Source: Macrotis lagotis (lineage: Eukaryota; Chordata; Mammalia; Peramelemorphia; Peramelidae). From it: a DNA stretch of 64,000 bases. The translations under genes and the position numbers were made by a program. The DNA is taken from the NCBI RefSeq assembly GCF_037893015.1, contig NC_133663.1, positions 124,001 to 188,000 on the forward strand. The letters are read 5' to 3'. Under the pieces are notes generated by a model. The model was not told the DNA's origin. It made no database searches and worked only from the letters and a program-made list of their open reading frames with translations. Shown piece by piece: positions 50,798 to 61,990 of this stretch. How positions within the stretch are numbered: position 1 is the first letter of the stretch; each line of letters opens with the position of its first letter.

Positions 50798-51049
50798 TAT
50801 TTGACTTCCCAGATACACAAGGTTAGGTACAAATAATGCAATAAGGTTTTCTTAGAATTCTGATAATTGAATCAAGTTTTCTCACAACAGAGAACAATAA
50901 TCGAATAGAAAAGGCACTAAGCTAGATCCAGAAGTGAGTCACAAGATAGTCAGTATAGTTCATTCAATTCCCAGAATTCCCTCACTCTCCAAGGTACTCA
51001 ACAAGCTCCTTGGAAGTAGTCTCTCCAACTTGAGCAACCCCAAAACCAC

Positions 51050-51245
51050 CACAGAAGCAATTAGATAGTACAGTGCATAGAGTGCATGGCCTGGAGTCAG
51101 AAAGACCTGAGTTCAAATCTTGACTCAGACTCTCTTTCTAGCTTTCTGACCCTGGGCAAGTCACTTAAGTCACTGTTTCCTCGTTTCTAAAATGAGCTGG
51201 AAAAGGAGGACCAAACACTCCAAATGGGGTCAGGGTAACAAGACT
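51050..51245 (+). mobile_element. CORE-SINE (MAR1-like), sense
   Basis: tRNA-like head, GTTCAAATCTTGACTCAG, then CTAAAATGAGCTGGAAAAGG and CAAATGGGGTCA, the reverse complement of the tails at 7200 and 22600. Confidence 0.82.
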
Positions 51246-51749
51246 AATCAACTTAAAAACACCAAAAATAAAATCATCCTGTGTTAAATGGGAGTGAGGG
51301 CAAAAAAGAAAAAGGAATATTAAGAAAACACCTCTCTCCTTCAGAAGCTGGGGGTCCAGGAGACAAGGTTACAAAGAAGTTTCAAAGGTCTTAAGAAGTA
51401 GGTAGGGCAATTTTCTCATTTTTACAAATAAGACGAATATGACAAATGGTATTATTTCCTTTATGCTGAGAATAACAAAAAAATCATCATGTCAAACTTA
51501 AAATGTTATCCAAATTCAGCTTTCTAAATTCAGGCAGCTATTTACTTAATGAGTCAATTGAATTTCTTTAAAAAAAAAACATTTTATTTTACTTCATTTT
51601 TTCTAATTATGTGTAAAGATAGTTTTCAACTTTCTTCCTTTTGCAAACTTTTGAGTTCCATATTTTTCTACCACCCTCCTTTCTATCTCCCTTCCCCAAG
51701 GCATCAAACAATCTGATAAAGGGTGGACATGTTTAACATATTCCCATAT

Positions 51750-52037
51750 TATGATGTTCATCCTTCATTCTTGAAGAAGACCATGGGATCAGGGAGGTGA
51801 TACCATGGCAAATACATAATTGGATTTGAGGGGGTACTGTGCTAAGTCACCAGCCTCACTTTCTCCTCCAGAGTCATCTGGATCTAGTGGCCAGATATGA
51901 ATCAGGACAACTGGAGATGGCCCTGGATGTGAAGCAATCAAGAGTTAGGTGACTTGCCCAGGATCACACAGCTAGTGAGTGTCATGTGTTTGAGGCTGGA
52001 TTTGAATTCCCATCCTCCTAACTCCAAGGCCAGTGCT
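51750..52037 (-). mobile_element. Long marsupial SINE with conserved internal block, antisense
   Basis: GAAGAAGACCATGGGATCAG, then CTAGTGGCCAGATATGAATC, then a reversed tRNA-like part. Confidence 0.78.
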
Positions 52038-52155
52038 TTTTCTAGTACTAGGTGGTGCTGTGGAGAGATCACTGGCCTTACTTAGAATGTGAGTTGGAAT
52101 GCAGCCTCAGACATTTGACACTGTGTGTGATCCTGGGCAAGTCACTTAACTTTTA
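52038..52155 (+). mobile_element. Old tRNA-derived SINE
   Basis: ACTAGGTGGTGCTGTGGAGA head and CCTGGGCAAGTCACTTAAC; lies head to head with the preceding SINE. Confidence 0.65.
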
Positions 52156-52325
52156 GAATTAAGTCTTTTGGAATTGTCCTGGATCACTGAACTGTTGGAA
52201 AATGCAAAGTCTATTATAGTTGATCATCACACAATCTTGCTTTTAATATGTACAATATTGTCCTAGTTCTGCTCATTTCATTCAGCATCAGTTCTTGCAG
52301 TCTTTTTAGCACTTGCTCATGATTT

Positions 52326-52478
52326 CTTTTTTTGACTTTTGGCAAGACAATGGGTTAAGTGTCTTGGCCAAGGTCATACAGCTAAGTAAATATCAAGTGT
52401 CTGAGGTTACATTTGAACTCATCTTCCCGACCAACTCCAGGGCCTGTGCTCTATCCACTGTGCCACCTAGCTCCTCAA
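52326..52478 (-). mobile_element. WSINE1-like SINE, first of a same-site pair
   Basis: Older reverse copy between two copies of GCTCATGATTT (52315 and 52480). Confidence 0.88.
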
Positions 52479-52490
52479 TGCTCATGATTT

Positions 52491-52645
52491 TTTTTTTTTT
52501 AGATTTTTGCAAGGCAAATGGGGTTAAGTGGCTTGCCCAAGGCCACACAGCTAGGTAATTATTAAATGTCTGAGGCCGAATTTAAACCCAGGTACTCCTG
52601 ACTCCAGGGTCAGTGCTTTATCCACTGCGCCACCTAGCCACCCCC
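52491..52645 (-). mobile_element. WSINE1-like SINE, second of a same-site pair
   Basis: Better-preserved reverse copy between GCTCATGATTT and a third copy of the target, CTCATGAT, at 52646. Confidence 0.9.
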
Positions 52646-53254
52646 TCATGATATCTTAAAGTACAATAGTACTCTATAACATTCATATATACCATAACTT
52701 TTTCAGCCATTCCCCAATTGATGGGTTTCCCTTCAATTTCCAATTCTTTCTCAGCTCAAAAAGAACTGTTATAAATATTTTAGTATATGTGACTGGATCA
52801 GTTCACAACTCTACCAACAATGCATTCACTAATGCTCCAGTTTTTTTTATCTCCTCTTCAACATTGATCATTTTCCTTTTTTGTCATTTTAGCCAATCTT
52901 ATAGTTAAGAGGTGGCACATTACAATTGTTTTAACTCGCATTTCTCTAATCAATAATGATTTGAAGATTGTTTTTTACTATAAATAGTTTTAATTTCATA
53001 TGAAAACTGCCTGCTCATATCCTTGGATCATTTATGAATTGGGGAATGATTTGTATTATTATAAATTTGACTCTCTTTTCTATGTATTTTAGAAATGTGT
53101 CCTTTATCAGAAACACTAGCTGTCAAAATCATTTCCCCAGCTTTCTGCATGCCTTCTAATCTTTGTTGCATTGATTTTTTTAGGGTACAAACACATTTTA
53201 ATTTAATGTAGTCAAAATTATCCATTTTATAACTTGCAATGTTCTCTATTTCTT

Positions 53255-53406
53255 TTTTTTTAAGGTTTTTGCAAGGCAAATGGGGTTAAGTGGCTTGCCC
53301 AAGGCCACACAGCTAGGTAATTATTAAGTGTCTGAGACCGGATTAGAACCCAGGTACTCCTGACTCCAGGGCCGGTGCTTTATCCACTCCGTCACCTAGC
53401 AGCCCC
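53255..53406 (-). mobile_element. WSINE1-like SINE with target duplication
   Basis: Reverse copy in L1 ORF2 flanked by GTTCTCTATTTCTT on both sides. Confidence 0.93.
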
Positions 53407-53815
53407 GTTCTCTATTTCTTACTTGGTCTTAAATTCTTCTCCTCTTCAAAGATCTAACAGATAGGTTATTCCTTGTTCTTTTACTTTGCTTATGTCTAAA
53501 TCCTGAACCCATTTTGACCTTGGTATATAGAGTTTGGAATGTTGGTCTATGTCTAGTTTTTACCAGGTTTTCTATTTTCCAGTTGTTGCAGCACTTTTTG
53601 TCAAATAATGAGTTCTTATCCCAGAAGCTAAAGTCATTGAGTTTGTCAAACAGTAAATTACTATAGTCATTGGCTAAAGTTTCTTTTTTTCTAAACTGAT
53701 CCACTTCTCTATTTCTTTTTTTTTATTTTTTGTTTTGTTTTGTTTTCACTTCTCTATTTCTTAATGATTTTTGGTGACTCATTTTATCAATATAGTGTTA
53801 TATCTGATCTGACTA

Positions 53816-54480
53816 GGCCACCTTCAAAATGAAAAGGATGACCTCACCACCAATGAGGGGGGAAATGAAAGTAATAGTTTGGAAATATTTTACCCAATTG
53901 TAAGCCAGCAAATCTGACAATCTAAATGAAATGGATGAGTATTTACAAAAATATAAACTGCCCAGATTAACAGAAGAGGAAATAAAATACTTAAATAACT
54001 GCATTTCAGAAAAAGAACTTTAACAGCCATCAATAAATTCCCTAAGAAAAAATATCTAAGGCCAGATGGATTTACAAGTGAATTCTACCGAACATATAAA
54101 GAAAAATTAATTCCAATTCTATATAAACTATTTGAAAAAATAGGTGGACTTTTATGATATCAATATAGTACTGATACCTAAACCGGGAAGAGTCAAAACA
54201 GACAATGAAAATTACAGATCAATTGTGCTAATACAGATGCAAAAATTTTAAATAAAATTTTAGCAAAGAGATTACGCCTAGTTATCACTAGGATAATTCA
54301 CTATGATTAGGTAAGTTTTATAACATGTTTCCAGGTATGATTCAGCATTAGGAAAACAATCAGCATAACTGACCATATTAATAACAAAATTAAGAGAAAC
54401 CATATGATTAGCTCAATAGATACTGAGAAAACCTTTGACAAAATGCAACACTCATTGGATTTCTACCCAAAGTCCCTCAC
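53816..54480 (+). mobile_element. Inverted L1 ORF2 segment (RT region), sense
   Basis: Forward-strand pieces of ORF2 before and within the RT are readable, including [20 protein letters not shown]-type sequence at 53921-53980 and [11 protein letters not shown]-like sequence at 54060. Together with the minus-strand 3' half to its left it has the arrangement of an L1 with a 5' inversion. Confidence 0.7.
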
Positions 54481-54687
54481 AGCAAGCTTTTGATCTAGTT
54501 AGATGGCTAGACCCTTAGTAAGAGGGGGGGAGAGGCAGAAATACCTGGAGATTTTCATGATAGTACAAAAGTGGATAACATTTACTTTCTCATTGCAAAA
54601 CACTTCTACATCTGAATATCTGCAAATTTTTTAACTTTCCTGGAATCAAGTTCAAAAATGCAAAGGAATGGAAAAGTTATAAGGGTT

Positions 54688-54765
54688 GTATGACTTTGGG
54701 CAAGTCACTTGATCCTTTGGTGTTCAGTTTCCTTAGGTCTAAAATGGAAGGATTAAATGTAATGA
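54688..54765 (+). repeat. MIR-like fragment
   Basis: GACTTTGGGCAAGTCACTTG and AGTTTCCTTAGGTCTAAAAT match the MIR 3' half. Confidence 0.65.
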
Positions 54766-54954
54766 CTTTACAATAGTTTTCCAGCTATCGTACTTGTCGA
54801 GAAGTAAAGATTAAAGGGACTGCAGAGCAAAGAAGAGAGATACAAATTTGGAAATGAACAATTATGAAAAGAGATAAAATAAAAGCACCTCTGTGCCTAT
54901 AGGAAATTAACTATTTGGGAAAAAATATACTTACAGTATTATTGTTGGATTGTA

Positions 54955-55245
54955 ATAGTCTGTTTTGTTCTTCTTGAAGAAGATCATGACATTAGGAAGG
55001 TGATGCCACGACAATCAAGTGAAGTGGATTTGAATGAGGTGTGCTGAGCTGAGTCACCAGCCTCACTTTGTCTTCTGGAACCACCTGAGTCCAGTGGCCA
55101 GATTCAGGATGACTAGAGATGACCCTGGATTGAAGGCAATCAGGATTAAGTGAATTGTCCAAGGTCAGTCAAGTATCTGAGGCCAGATTTGAAATCAAGT
55201 CCTCCTGACTCCAAGACTGGTACTCTACACTCTGTACCATTGAAC
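54955..55245 (-). mobile_element. Long marsupial SINE with conserved internal block, antisense
   Basis: GAAGAAGATCATGACATTAG, then TCCAGTGGCCAGATTCAGGA, then reversed tRNA-like sequence. Confidence 0.78.
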
Positions 55246-55251
55246 TGTGAA

Positions 55252-55400
55252 TTTATCAGCTAGGTGGCATGGTGTTCCAGACATAGAGGCAAGAAGACTT
55301 GAGTTCAAATCTCATCTCAGATGTGAATGTAGCTGTGCTACTTTGGGCAAATCACTTAACTGCTCTCAACTTAGTTTCTTAATACTTTGTAAATGGGATG
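55252..55400 (+). mobile_element. Old CORE-SINE
   Basis: CAGCTAGGTGGCATGGTG head, GAGTTCAAATCTCATCTCAG and GGGCAAATCACTTAACTG. Confidence 0.7.
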
Positions 55401-55503
55401 CTTCTTCAGAACTAGCTAACATCAATGTCTCTAATGACCAGGGACATGTGTATCTGCCTAAGATTGTGAACAAAATATTGATAGTAAGCTTTGCATGATC
55501 AGT

Positions 55504-55526
55504 TTGTGTGTGTGTGTGTGTGTGTT
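55504..55526. repeat. (GT)n microsatellite
   Basis: About 11 GT units. Confidence 0.9.
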
Positions 55527-55559
55527 TTGCAAAAGACATTTGAAGCAGAGAGATATATA

Positions 55560-57010
55560 CACAGATGAAAGGAGTAAAGGACTGGAGTACAATATATTAT
55601 GCTTTAGCTAAATTTAAAAAAAAATAGGGGTTAGCAATCCTGGTCTCAGACAAAGCAAAAGCAAAAATAAACTTTTAAAGGAGCAAAGGAAGAGAACTAC
55701 ATCTTGCTAAAAAGTATCAAAGTCAATATAATAATACCAATATTAAACATATATGCATTAAATGGCATAGCATCCAAATTTTTAGAGGAAAATTTAAGAG
55801 TTACAGAAATAGACAGCAAAACTATACTAGTAAGGGACCTCAACCTCCCTCTCTCACCATTAGATAAATCTAACCACAAAATAAACAAAAAAGAAGTTAA
55901 GGAAAAAGAGTAATGTTAAGGAATCACAACTTCCCCAAAAAAAATCATGAAAAAACTTAAAAAGGAATTAAAAAACAAAGAAGGAATAAGGATAGATTAG
56001 ACAAAAAGAAAAGAGTTGGAAACAAAATAAAAGCAATCTAAGAAAATTATGAAAAAATTAATCAATATAAAAAAGGAGATACAAAATCTTAATGAAGAAA
56101 ATAACTTTATTTTTTTAGATTTTTGCAAGACAAATGGGGTTAAATGGCTTGCCCAAGGCCACACAGCTAGGTAATTATTAAGTGAGACCAGATTTGAACC
56201 CAGGTACTCCTGACTCCAAGGCCGGTGCTTTATCCACTACGACACCTAGCCACCCCAAAAATAACTTCTTGAAAGATAGAATTGAGCAAGTGGAATTTTT
56301 AATTTTAATATCTGAAGATATAATCAAACTAGAAAAAATAGAAGAGAATCTGATATATCTCACTAGAAAAAAAAAACAACTGATCTGGAGAACAGTTCAA
56401 GGAGAGATACTGTAAGAATTGTTAGATTACCTGAAAGTTATGATCCAAAAAAAAATATCTGGACACAATATTACAAGAAATTATAAAGGAAAATTGTGAA
56501 GTTCCAGAACAAAAAGAAAAAGGGAGGGAGAAATAGAAAGAATCCACCAATCCTTAGCTGAAAGAGATCCTAGGAAGAAAACATCTAGGAATGTCATAGT
56601 CAAGTTTCAAAAGTCCTAAATTAAAGACAAAATATTGCAAGCAACCACTACAAAAAAGAATTTAAATACTGCAGCAAAGTATTGAAGATTTCACAAGATC
56701 TAGAAGCTTCTACACTAGAACATTATATTTCAAAGAGCAAAAGAATAACTTAAATGAATAAATAACTTATCTGGGAAAATTGAATATAATCCTGAGGGGA
56801 GGGGGAAGGGTGATGATCTGAAAGATTTTCAGGTATTTGTAACAAAAAAGACAATAGTTCAATGAAAAAATTTATATAACAGATCCAAAAGACAAACTAT
56901 GTCCAAAGAAGATGTTATCAGGATTCTTAAAATTGTTATCATTACTAGGGCAGTTTAAACAAAAGATTGTGGATGAGTTGTGTATGATAGGATGATTATT
57001 CTGCAAAACA
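55560..57010 (+). mobile_element. L1 fragments (ORF2 endonuclease and ORF1), sense
   Basis: 55704-55913 encodes NIYALNGIASKFLEENLR and ILVRDLNLPLSPLDKSNHKI, the ORF2 endonuclease. 55960-56760 carries ORF1-like coiled coil and IERIHQSLAERDPRKKTS, with a KDKILQAT-type continuation. Normal L1 order is ORF1 before ORF2, so at least two pieces or a rearrangement are present. Many stops. Confidence 0.65.
56110..56256 (-). mobile_element. WSINE1-like SINE with target duplication
   Basis: Reverse copy flanked by AAAATAACTT on both sides. Confidence 0.92.
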
Positions 57011-57194
57011 AAGAGGATAGGAAAAGGTAAAACTCATCATCTGATAAAAACGAACTGTCAAAGAACTGAGGGTCAGTAATGTGGAACCTTGCTCTGATCT
57101 GAGATGAAGAGGAGACAAAGTGTGCAAAGGAAGAGCTTTAGAAATACAGAGGTGAGACACCTGAGGTTCAGGGTGGGCTAGGAGCTCTCCTTAT

Positions 57195-57320
57195 TAAGTT
57201 TTTACAAGGCAGTGGGGTTAAGTGGCTCGCCCAAGGCCACACAGCTAGGTCATTATTGTCTGAGGCCGCATTTGAACTCAGGGCCTCCTGGCTCCAGGGC
57301 CGGCGCTCTGTCCACCCGCT
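57195..57320 (-). mobile_element. WSINE1-like SINE, shortened
   Basis: Reverse copy with CpG-rich variants (GGCTCGCCCAAGGCC, GGGCCGGCGCTC); its head is lost at the island edge. Confidence 0.85.
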
Positions 57321-57831
57321 AGGACTTTTGAAGGGTACTGAATTCATCTTTGTGGGCCTGACTCCGGCCTTGAGAGCATGCGCTTCCTGGGGGGCTGTGG
57401 TGTGGCCCACCTGGGGTCTTCTTGGCCCAGGTGCCGCAGTGCCATCTCCTTTTCTGGCCCATTTTACCGACGAGGAAGCGGGGCGCTCGCGGGGTCGGGG
57501 CGGTCCGCGCCCGGCGGCCCCTCCGCGGCCCGGGCCAGGGGCACTGGCGCCACTTGCGCGTGCTGCACCCCAGCCCCGGCGGGTCGAGGCCGGGGCCAGG
57601 GGTGGCCGCGTCCCGTGCGCACCCGGGGGTCCGGCAGGGAGGAGGGAAAGACGAAAGGCCGGAGGCTGAGAACGGAGCCCGCCGTCCGGGGGCGCCCGGG
57701 TCGGGCCGCGCGGTCCGCTCCTCCTCCCGGGCCGCCCTCTCGCCCCCTTGGGCCGAGGAGCCGAGCACCGACTAGGCAGACAGGTCGGGGCCGGGGCCGC
57801 TCAGGCCCACCGGCGGCAGAACCGCCCTCTG

Positions 57832-57844
57832 CCACCAGGGGGCG
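57832..57844 (+). promoter_or_regulatory. Candidate CTCF-binding core
   Basis: CCACCAGGGGGCG is the well-known core of the vertebrate CTCF motif. It lies within the unit 4 CpG island, about 180 bases upstream of the exon 1 donor. Occupancy is inferred, not shown. Confidence 0.6.
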
Positions 57845-57939
57845 GGGCCGCGTCCCGGAGGGGCAGGCGCGGGGAGGAGCCAACGTTAATGAGCCGCGAT
57901 TGGAGGAAGCGGCCCTTCCGGGGGCGGGGGGCGGGTCCT

Positions 57940-58026
57940 GCTCCAAGAGGGAATTCTGGGAGCCGAGCTCGGCGGCGGCCGCGGTGGCTGGGCCTTCCGG
58001 CGGCGCGCACTGTGCTTGCAGCCCCA
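57940..58026 (+). other. Unit 4 noncoding exon 1 (3' end firm, 5' end estimated)
   Basis: Ends GCAGCCCCAG|GTAGGTCGG, the same junction as unit 1 (806) and the damaged one in unit 3 (28756). The start is a guess based on the position of promoter motifs. Confidence 0.62.
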
Positions 58027-58659
58027 GGTAGGTCGGGGCGGCCCCTCCCCCAGCGAGCCTGCTCCTGCAGTCTCCTCCCTTCCCCTCCCCCGCCCCCTGT
58101 GCGGGCGCCCCTCCCGTGCTGCGGACTCTGGCCCGGCTCTCAGCACCCATCTGGCCTCCGGCCGGCCCAGGACCCCTCCTGGGCAGCAGGGACCAAGGCG
58201 GCCTCCGGGCCTTGGCTGCAGCTTCCCGGTGGGGTCCCCCCGCGCCTAGGGGGGCCTCACACTCGGGCATCCGGCTTTTTTCCAGGCGGAGGGCCCACCT
58301 GGAGCCCTGCCGCTGTCCAGGGTCCCGGCCCGCTTTGCCCGGGGCTGGGCTGGACCCTCCGTCCCCCCCTTTCCCCGGGAGCATCTCCTGCTCCCCCCTT
58401 CCTGTCAGAGCCCTCTGGGCCGAATCCCAGGCCTGGAGACCCAGCTCAGGGCCCCTGGGCACCCCCGGAGGCGGCATCCGGAGCCCAGTGCCCGGGCCCC
58501 CCGCCTCCGCCCTAGACCAAGCTGTTGAGAGACAGAGAGAGTGCTCGTGGCAGAGAGGGCAGAGGGCCGACGGGCAGGAGGCATTGAGGCTCTGCCCGAA
58601 CTCAGCAGGCTTCATTTCCCAGCCCGGCCCTCCGTGCCACCCCCTCTCTCCCTGTGTCT

Positions 58660-58872
58660 CTGCCCTGAGAACAGCGCCAAGGTCTTTCTCACCCCTGAGA
58701 ACCCTCACGCTCTGTAAATTCCCAAATGCCAGCCTCCTGCCCACGAAGAGAAGGGAAAGACATCTTCCCCTCTGGATCCTTGCCCCTCCCCAGCTCATCT
58801 GCAGACCTGACCCAAGCAGGGAGCCTGGAGCCAAAGAGAATGGTCCCCGGGGGCTACAGACTCCCACCCCAG
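58660..58872 (+). CDS. Unit 4 start exon of a KRAB zinc-finger gene (partial gene)
   Basis: ATG at 58840 opens an 11-codon reading, MVPGGYRLPPQ, ending at a strong donor CCCCAG|GTAAGT. As in unit 1 the exon ends in phase 0, ready for a KRAB-A exon. The upstream untranslated part aligns with 1700-1825 of unit 1 (AGAGAAGGGAAAGACA.. vs AAGAGAAGGCAAGATC). The acceptor was not fixed, so the listed start is approximate. KRAB and finger exons are not in the window. With an intact donor and a CpG island this is the best-looking promoter end in the region. Confidence 0.68.
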
Positions 58873-59334
58873 GTAAGTGCAATCCATCCACAGACTTGAC
58901 AGGGACTGAGGACATTTCTGTAGGCATGGTCTATGAAGCTGGCAGTGCTACTCATATGGATTATTTCTTTATACGAACGGGCATGAAGTTGCATCCACTA
59001 GTAACCACCCTGCTCTGCTTCTCTACTTCTAACTGATTCTGTGACACCCTAAGATCTGGAGTATTAACCCATCTGCCCCCAAATTATCGTCCTTACCTGT
59101 TTGTTAAATTCTCCCTCATTCCAGCAGACTCACAAGGACAACCAGTTCATTCCCTAATCTCTGTTCCATGGGAATCATGTCTTTGCTTTCTTTATGCCTG
59201 CCTAGCTCCCCCTCCTCTCTATTTATTGTGGCCAAGCTATCCCTTGTGGCAATTGAAGGTTCACAAAACCCCTTCATTCTCAGTCAGACCTGAGTCAGAG
59301 CCCTGAAGGCTTCCCTAAGTCTTGTCCTCGGTAG

Positions 59335-60345
59335 GATCTGGTTTCCTTCCTTATGTCTTTTAATTTTTTAATAGGTTATCATCCCATCTATGTTAGTAAT
59401 AAAATTGTTAAATATTACAAATATTATCTTGTCATAGAATTACAAACAGTTTACCCTTATTGAATTTCTTTTACTTTTCCTCTTTTTTGGTTCTTTTTTA
59501 TTTTCCTTGAGTCTTGTATTTAGAGGTCAAGTTTTTCTTCAGTTCTAATCTTTTCATGAAAAATGCTTGAAAACTCTCTATTTTAAATTTTTTCCCTTTG
59601 AAAGATTATATTCACTTTTCCTGGGTAAGTGATTCTTGGTTGTAATGCTGGCTCCTTTGACTTCTGGTATATCACCTTCTAAGTCCTCTGGTATCTTAAT
59701 ATGGTAGTTACCAAATCTGTGTAATCCCACCTGGAGCTCCATGATATTTGAATTTTCTTTTTGGCTGCTTGCAGTACTTCTTCCTTTTTGTGATAATTGC
59801 TTTCAGCCAGTATAGTAATTCTTTCATTTTATCTTCTGGATCTGTTTCTCATTCCAATAAGAAACTAAATATTCCCTTTTTGAATTTTTTTGATTTTGTT
59901 TTATCCTATCATAATGTCTTATACAGTCATTAATTTTTACTTACTCAATTCCAAATTTTAAAGAATTATTTTCTTCATTTAGTTTTTGTACTTTTCCATT
60001 TGGCCAACTTAATATTATATGGATTTATTTTCTTGGGTAAATTTTTGTAGATTGTTTCATCATGCTATTGACTTTTTTATGATTATTTTGTATTAGTCCC
60101 ATTTTTTCTTGCAATTTTTCTTTTACTTCTCTAATTTTCTTTTTTTAAAATGCTCTTGGAGCTCTTCTAGGAATTGTTTTAGGACCTGTGACCAAATTAC
60201 ATTTTTTGGTTGAGGCCTCACATGGAACCATTTTGACACTATTGTCTTCTAATTATTCCTTCTTCTCTTAATACTATAATAACTTTCTGTAGTCAATTTC
60301 TTTTTTATTGTTATTTGCTCATTTTTTTGGCCTTTTTTAAACTTG
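59335..60345 (-). mobile_element. L1 ORF1-region fragment, antisense
   Basis: Starts at the same junction as unit 1's L1 (GTAG|GATCTG..TTTCCTTCCTTAT), then jumps to ORF1 sequence equivalent to 3070-3550 and further into the ORF1 coiled coil. An internal deletion separates it from the unit 1 copy. Confidence 0.7.
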
Positions 60346-60350
60346 TTTTT

Positions 60351-60503
60351 TTTTAAGGTTTTTTTTTGTAAGGCAAATGGGGTTAAGTGGCTTGCCCAAG
60401 GCCACACAGCTAGGTAATTATTAAGTGTCTGAGACTAGATTTGAACTCAGGTACTCCTGACTCCAGGGCCGGTGCTTTACCCACTTCGCCACCTAGCCAC
60501 CCC
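60351..60503 (-). mobile_element. WSINE1-like SINE with target duplication
   Basis: Reverse copy flanked by TTAAACTTGTTTT on both sides. Confidence 0.93.
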
Positions 60504-60714
60504 TTAAACTTGTTTTATGTGAAAGTTGGACTCTGGTCCTACATTGTCCTATGCTGTCTATGTTGTGGTTCAGGATCTTACTGCTATTTCTCACTGGGCT
60601 TCAGGGCTTAGTTGCTTGCTTTCATTATAGGGTAGGCTTTCCCATTTGCCCTGGTATGGTATTATTTCTATGCTTATTTTAAATGTTTTTCTAATTTTTT
60701 TCCTTTTTAAAAAA

Positions 60715-61475
60715 GGTTTTAAAAATTTATTTTCCAACTGAATGCACAAATAGTGTTCAACATTCATTTTTTTGTGATGTATTTGAGTTCCACATTTTTC
60801 TCCCTCCTCTTGGCAACAAGTAGCTCAATATAGGTTATACGTGTGTAACTATGTTAAACATATTTCCATATTAACCATGTTGTGAAAGAAAAATCAGAAC
60901 GAAATGGAAAAAGCATGAGTGGGAAAAATAACATAAAACAAATTTTAAAAATTGAAAATGGTATGCTTTGGTGTACATTCAGACAGTACATTCAGGAACA
61001 AAAGTTCCTTCTCTGGATGTGTATATTTTCCATTACAAATCTGTTGGAATTGTCCTTGATCACTGAATTGTTGAGGGGAATTAAGTATGTCATAATGGAT
61101 CATCACACAGTCATGCTGTTCATGTGTACAATATTCTCCTGGTTCTGCTCACTTCACTTAGCATGAGTTCATACAAGTTTTTCTAGGCTTTTCTGGAAAT
61201 TTGCCAATTCATAATTTCTTACAGAACAGTAGTAGTCCATCACATTCATAAACCACAGTTTGTTCAGCTATTCCCCAATTGATGGGGAATTTCCAATTCT
61301 TCATGCTACAAAAAGAGTGCTATAAATATTTTTGTACATATGGGATTTTTTTCCCTTTCTTATGATCTCTTTGGGATATAGATCTAGTAGTAATATTGCT
61401 GGATCAAAGAGTATGCACGGTTTTATTACCCATAGTTCAAAATTACTCACCAGAAAGGTTGGATCAGTTGTCTTG
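60715..61475 (-). mobile_element. L1 3' UTR fragment, antisense
   Basis: TGTGTACAATATTCTCCTGG, CAGCTATTCCCCAATTGATG and GCTATAAATATTTTTGTACA follow the L1 3' end in reverse. The parallel unit 2/3 intron (31560-31620) lacks it, so it was inserted after those units separated. Confidence 0.78.
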
Positions 61476-61990
61476 CTAAGTTTTAAAAGTTTATATTCAT
61501 TTTAGTAATCTTTTCTTTTTCTATATTCTGAATGTATGGTAAAGGGTTGCTTTAGCTGAATCCCAGAAATTTTGATAAGTTGTTTAATCATTATTTTCAG
61601 ATTTTTTTAGATTTTTGCAAGGCAATGGGGTGAAGTGACTTGCCCAAGGCCACACAGCTAGGTAATTATTAAGTATCTGAGGCCAGATTTGAACTCAGGT
61701 ATTCCTGACTCCAGGGCCAGAGCTCTATCCACTGCGCCACCTAGCCAACCCCCAGATTTGTTTTTTGACATTATTTTATAGGTCATTGTTTTCGATTTGT
61801 TTCTTTTGTTTATGGTTCCTAAATCAATTCCTCTTCTTATTTCATTATGGAATGAAAGGCTGTCTTGATTATTTCTGTTTAAAAATGTGTTTGTAATGTT
61901 TCATTTTTGTAGAAGATACATGTGCTGCAAAGAACTATGCATGTTCCTGAGTTGTCCCATTAAGAAGATGCTGTAAGGCTTTGAACTCTA
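61476..61990 (-). mobile_element. L1 ORF2 fragment, antisense
   Basis: Counterpart of 31570-32170, with TTTAGCTGAATCCCAGAAAT; split by a SINE. Confidence 0.72.
61605..61752 (-). mobile_element. WSINE1-like SINE
   Basis: Reverse copy; CAGATTTGTTTTT-like sequence flanks both ends. Confidence 0.9.

Larger units (their letters stand above)
51560..53815 (-). mobile_element. L1 3' half, antisense, with several SINEs inside
   Basis: 3' UTR sequence (51560-52310 and 52650-52960) leads into ORF2 C-terminal pieces on the minus strand: NIASYKMDNFDYIKLKCVC at about 53230 and NDYSNLLFDKLNDFSFWDKN at about 53670. It is frame-broken and old. The next segment (53816-54480) is L1 in the opposite direction. 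Confidence 0.78.
57420..58500 (+). promoter_or_regulatory. CpG island promoter of unit 4
   Basis: A dense GC- and CpG-rich block unlike anything else in the window. It contains GGGGCGGGG/GGGGGCGGGG GC-box-like motifs near 57842 and 57922, an inverted CCAAT box (GATTGG, 57898-57903) and a CTCF-type core CCACCAGGGGGCG at 57832-57844. A transcription start is likely between about 57850 and 58000, upstream of the donor at 58026. Long open frames on both strands here are products of GC-rich sequence and are not called as genes. Confidence 0.82.

Noticed and set aside
55560-57010. Idea that this is an unknown protein-coding gene with coiled coils
   Set aside because: The frames match L1 endonuclease and ORF1 sequence and contain many stops.
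57464-58927. A 487-codon minus-strand frame, plus 217-, 255- and 306-codon plus-strand frames in the GC-rich block
   Set aside because: Stops are rare in GC-rich sequence. The translations are low-complexity G/P/R/A strings spanning the predicted promoter, exon 1, donor and intron, with no domain.
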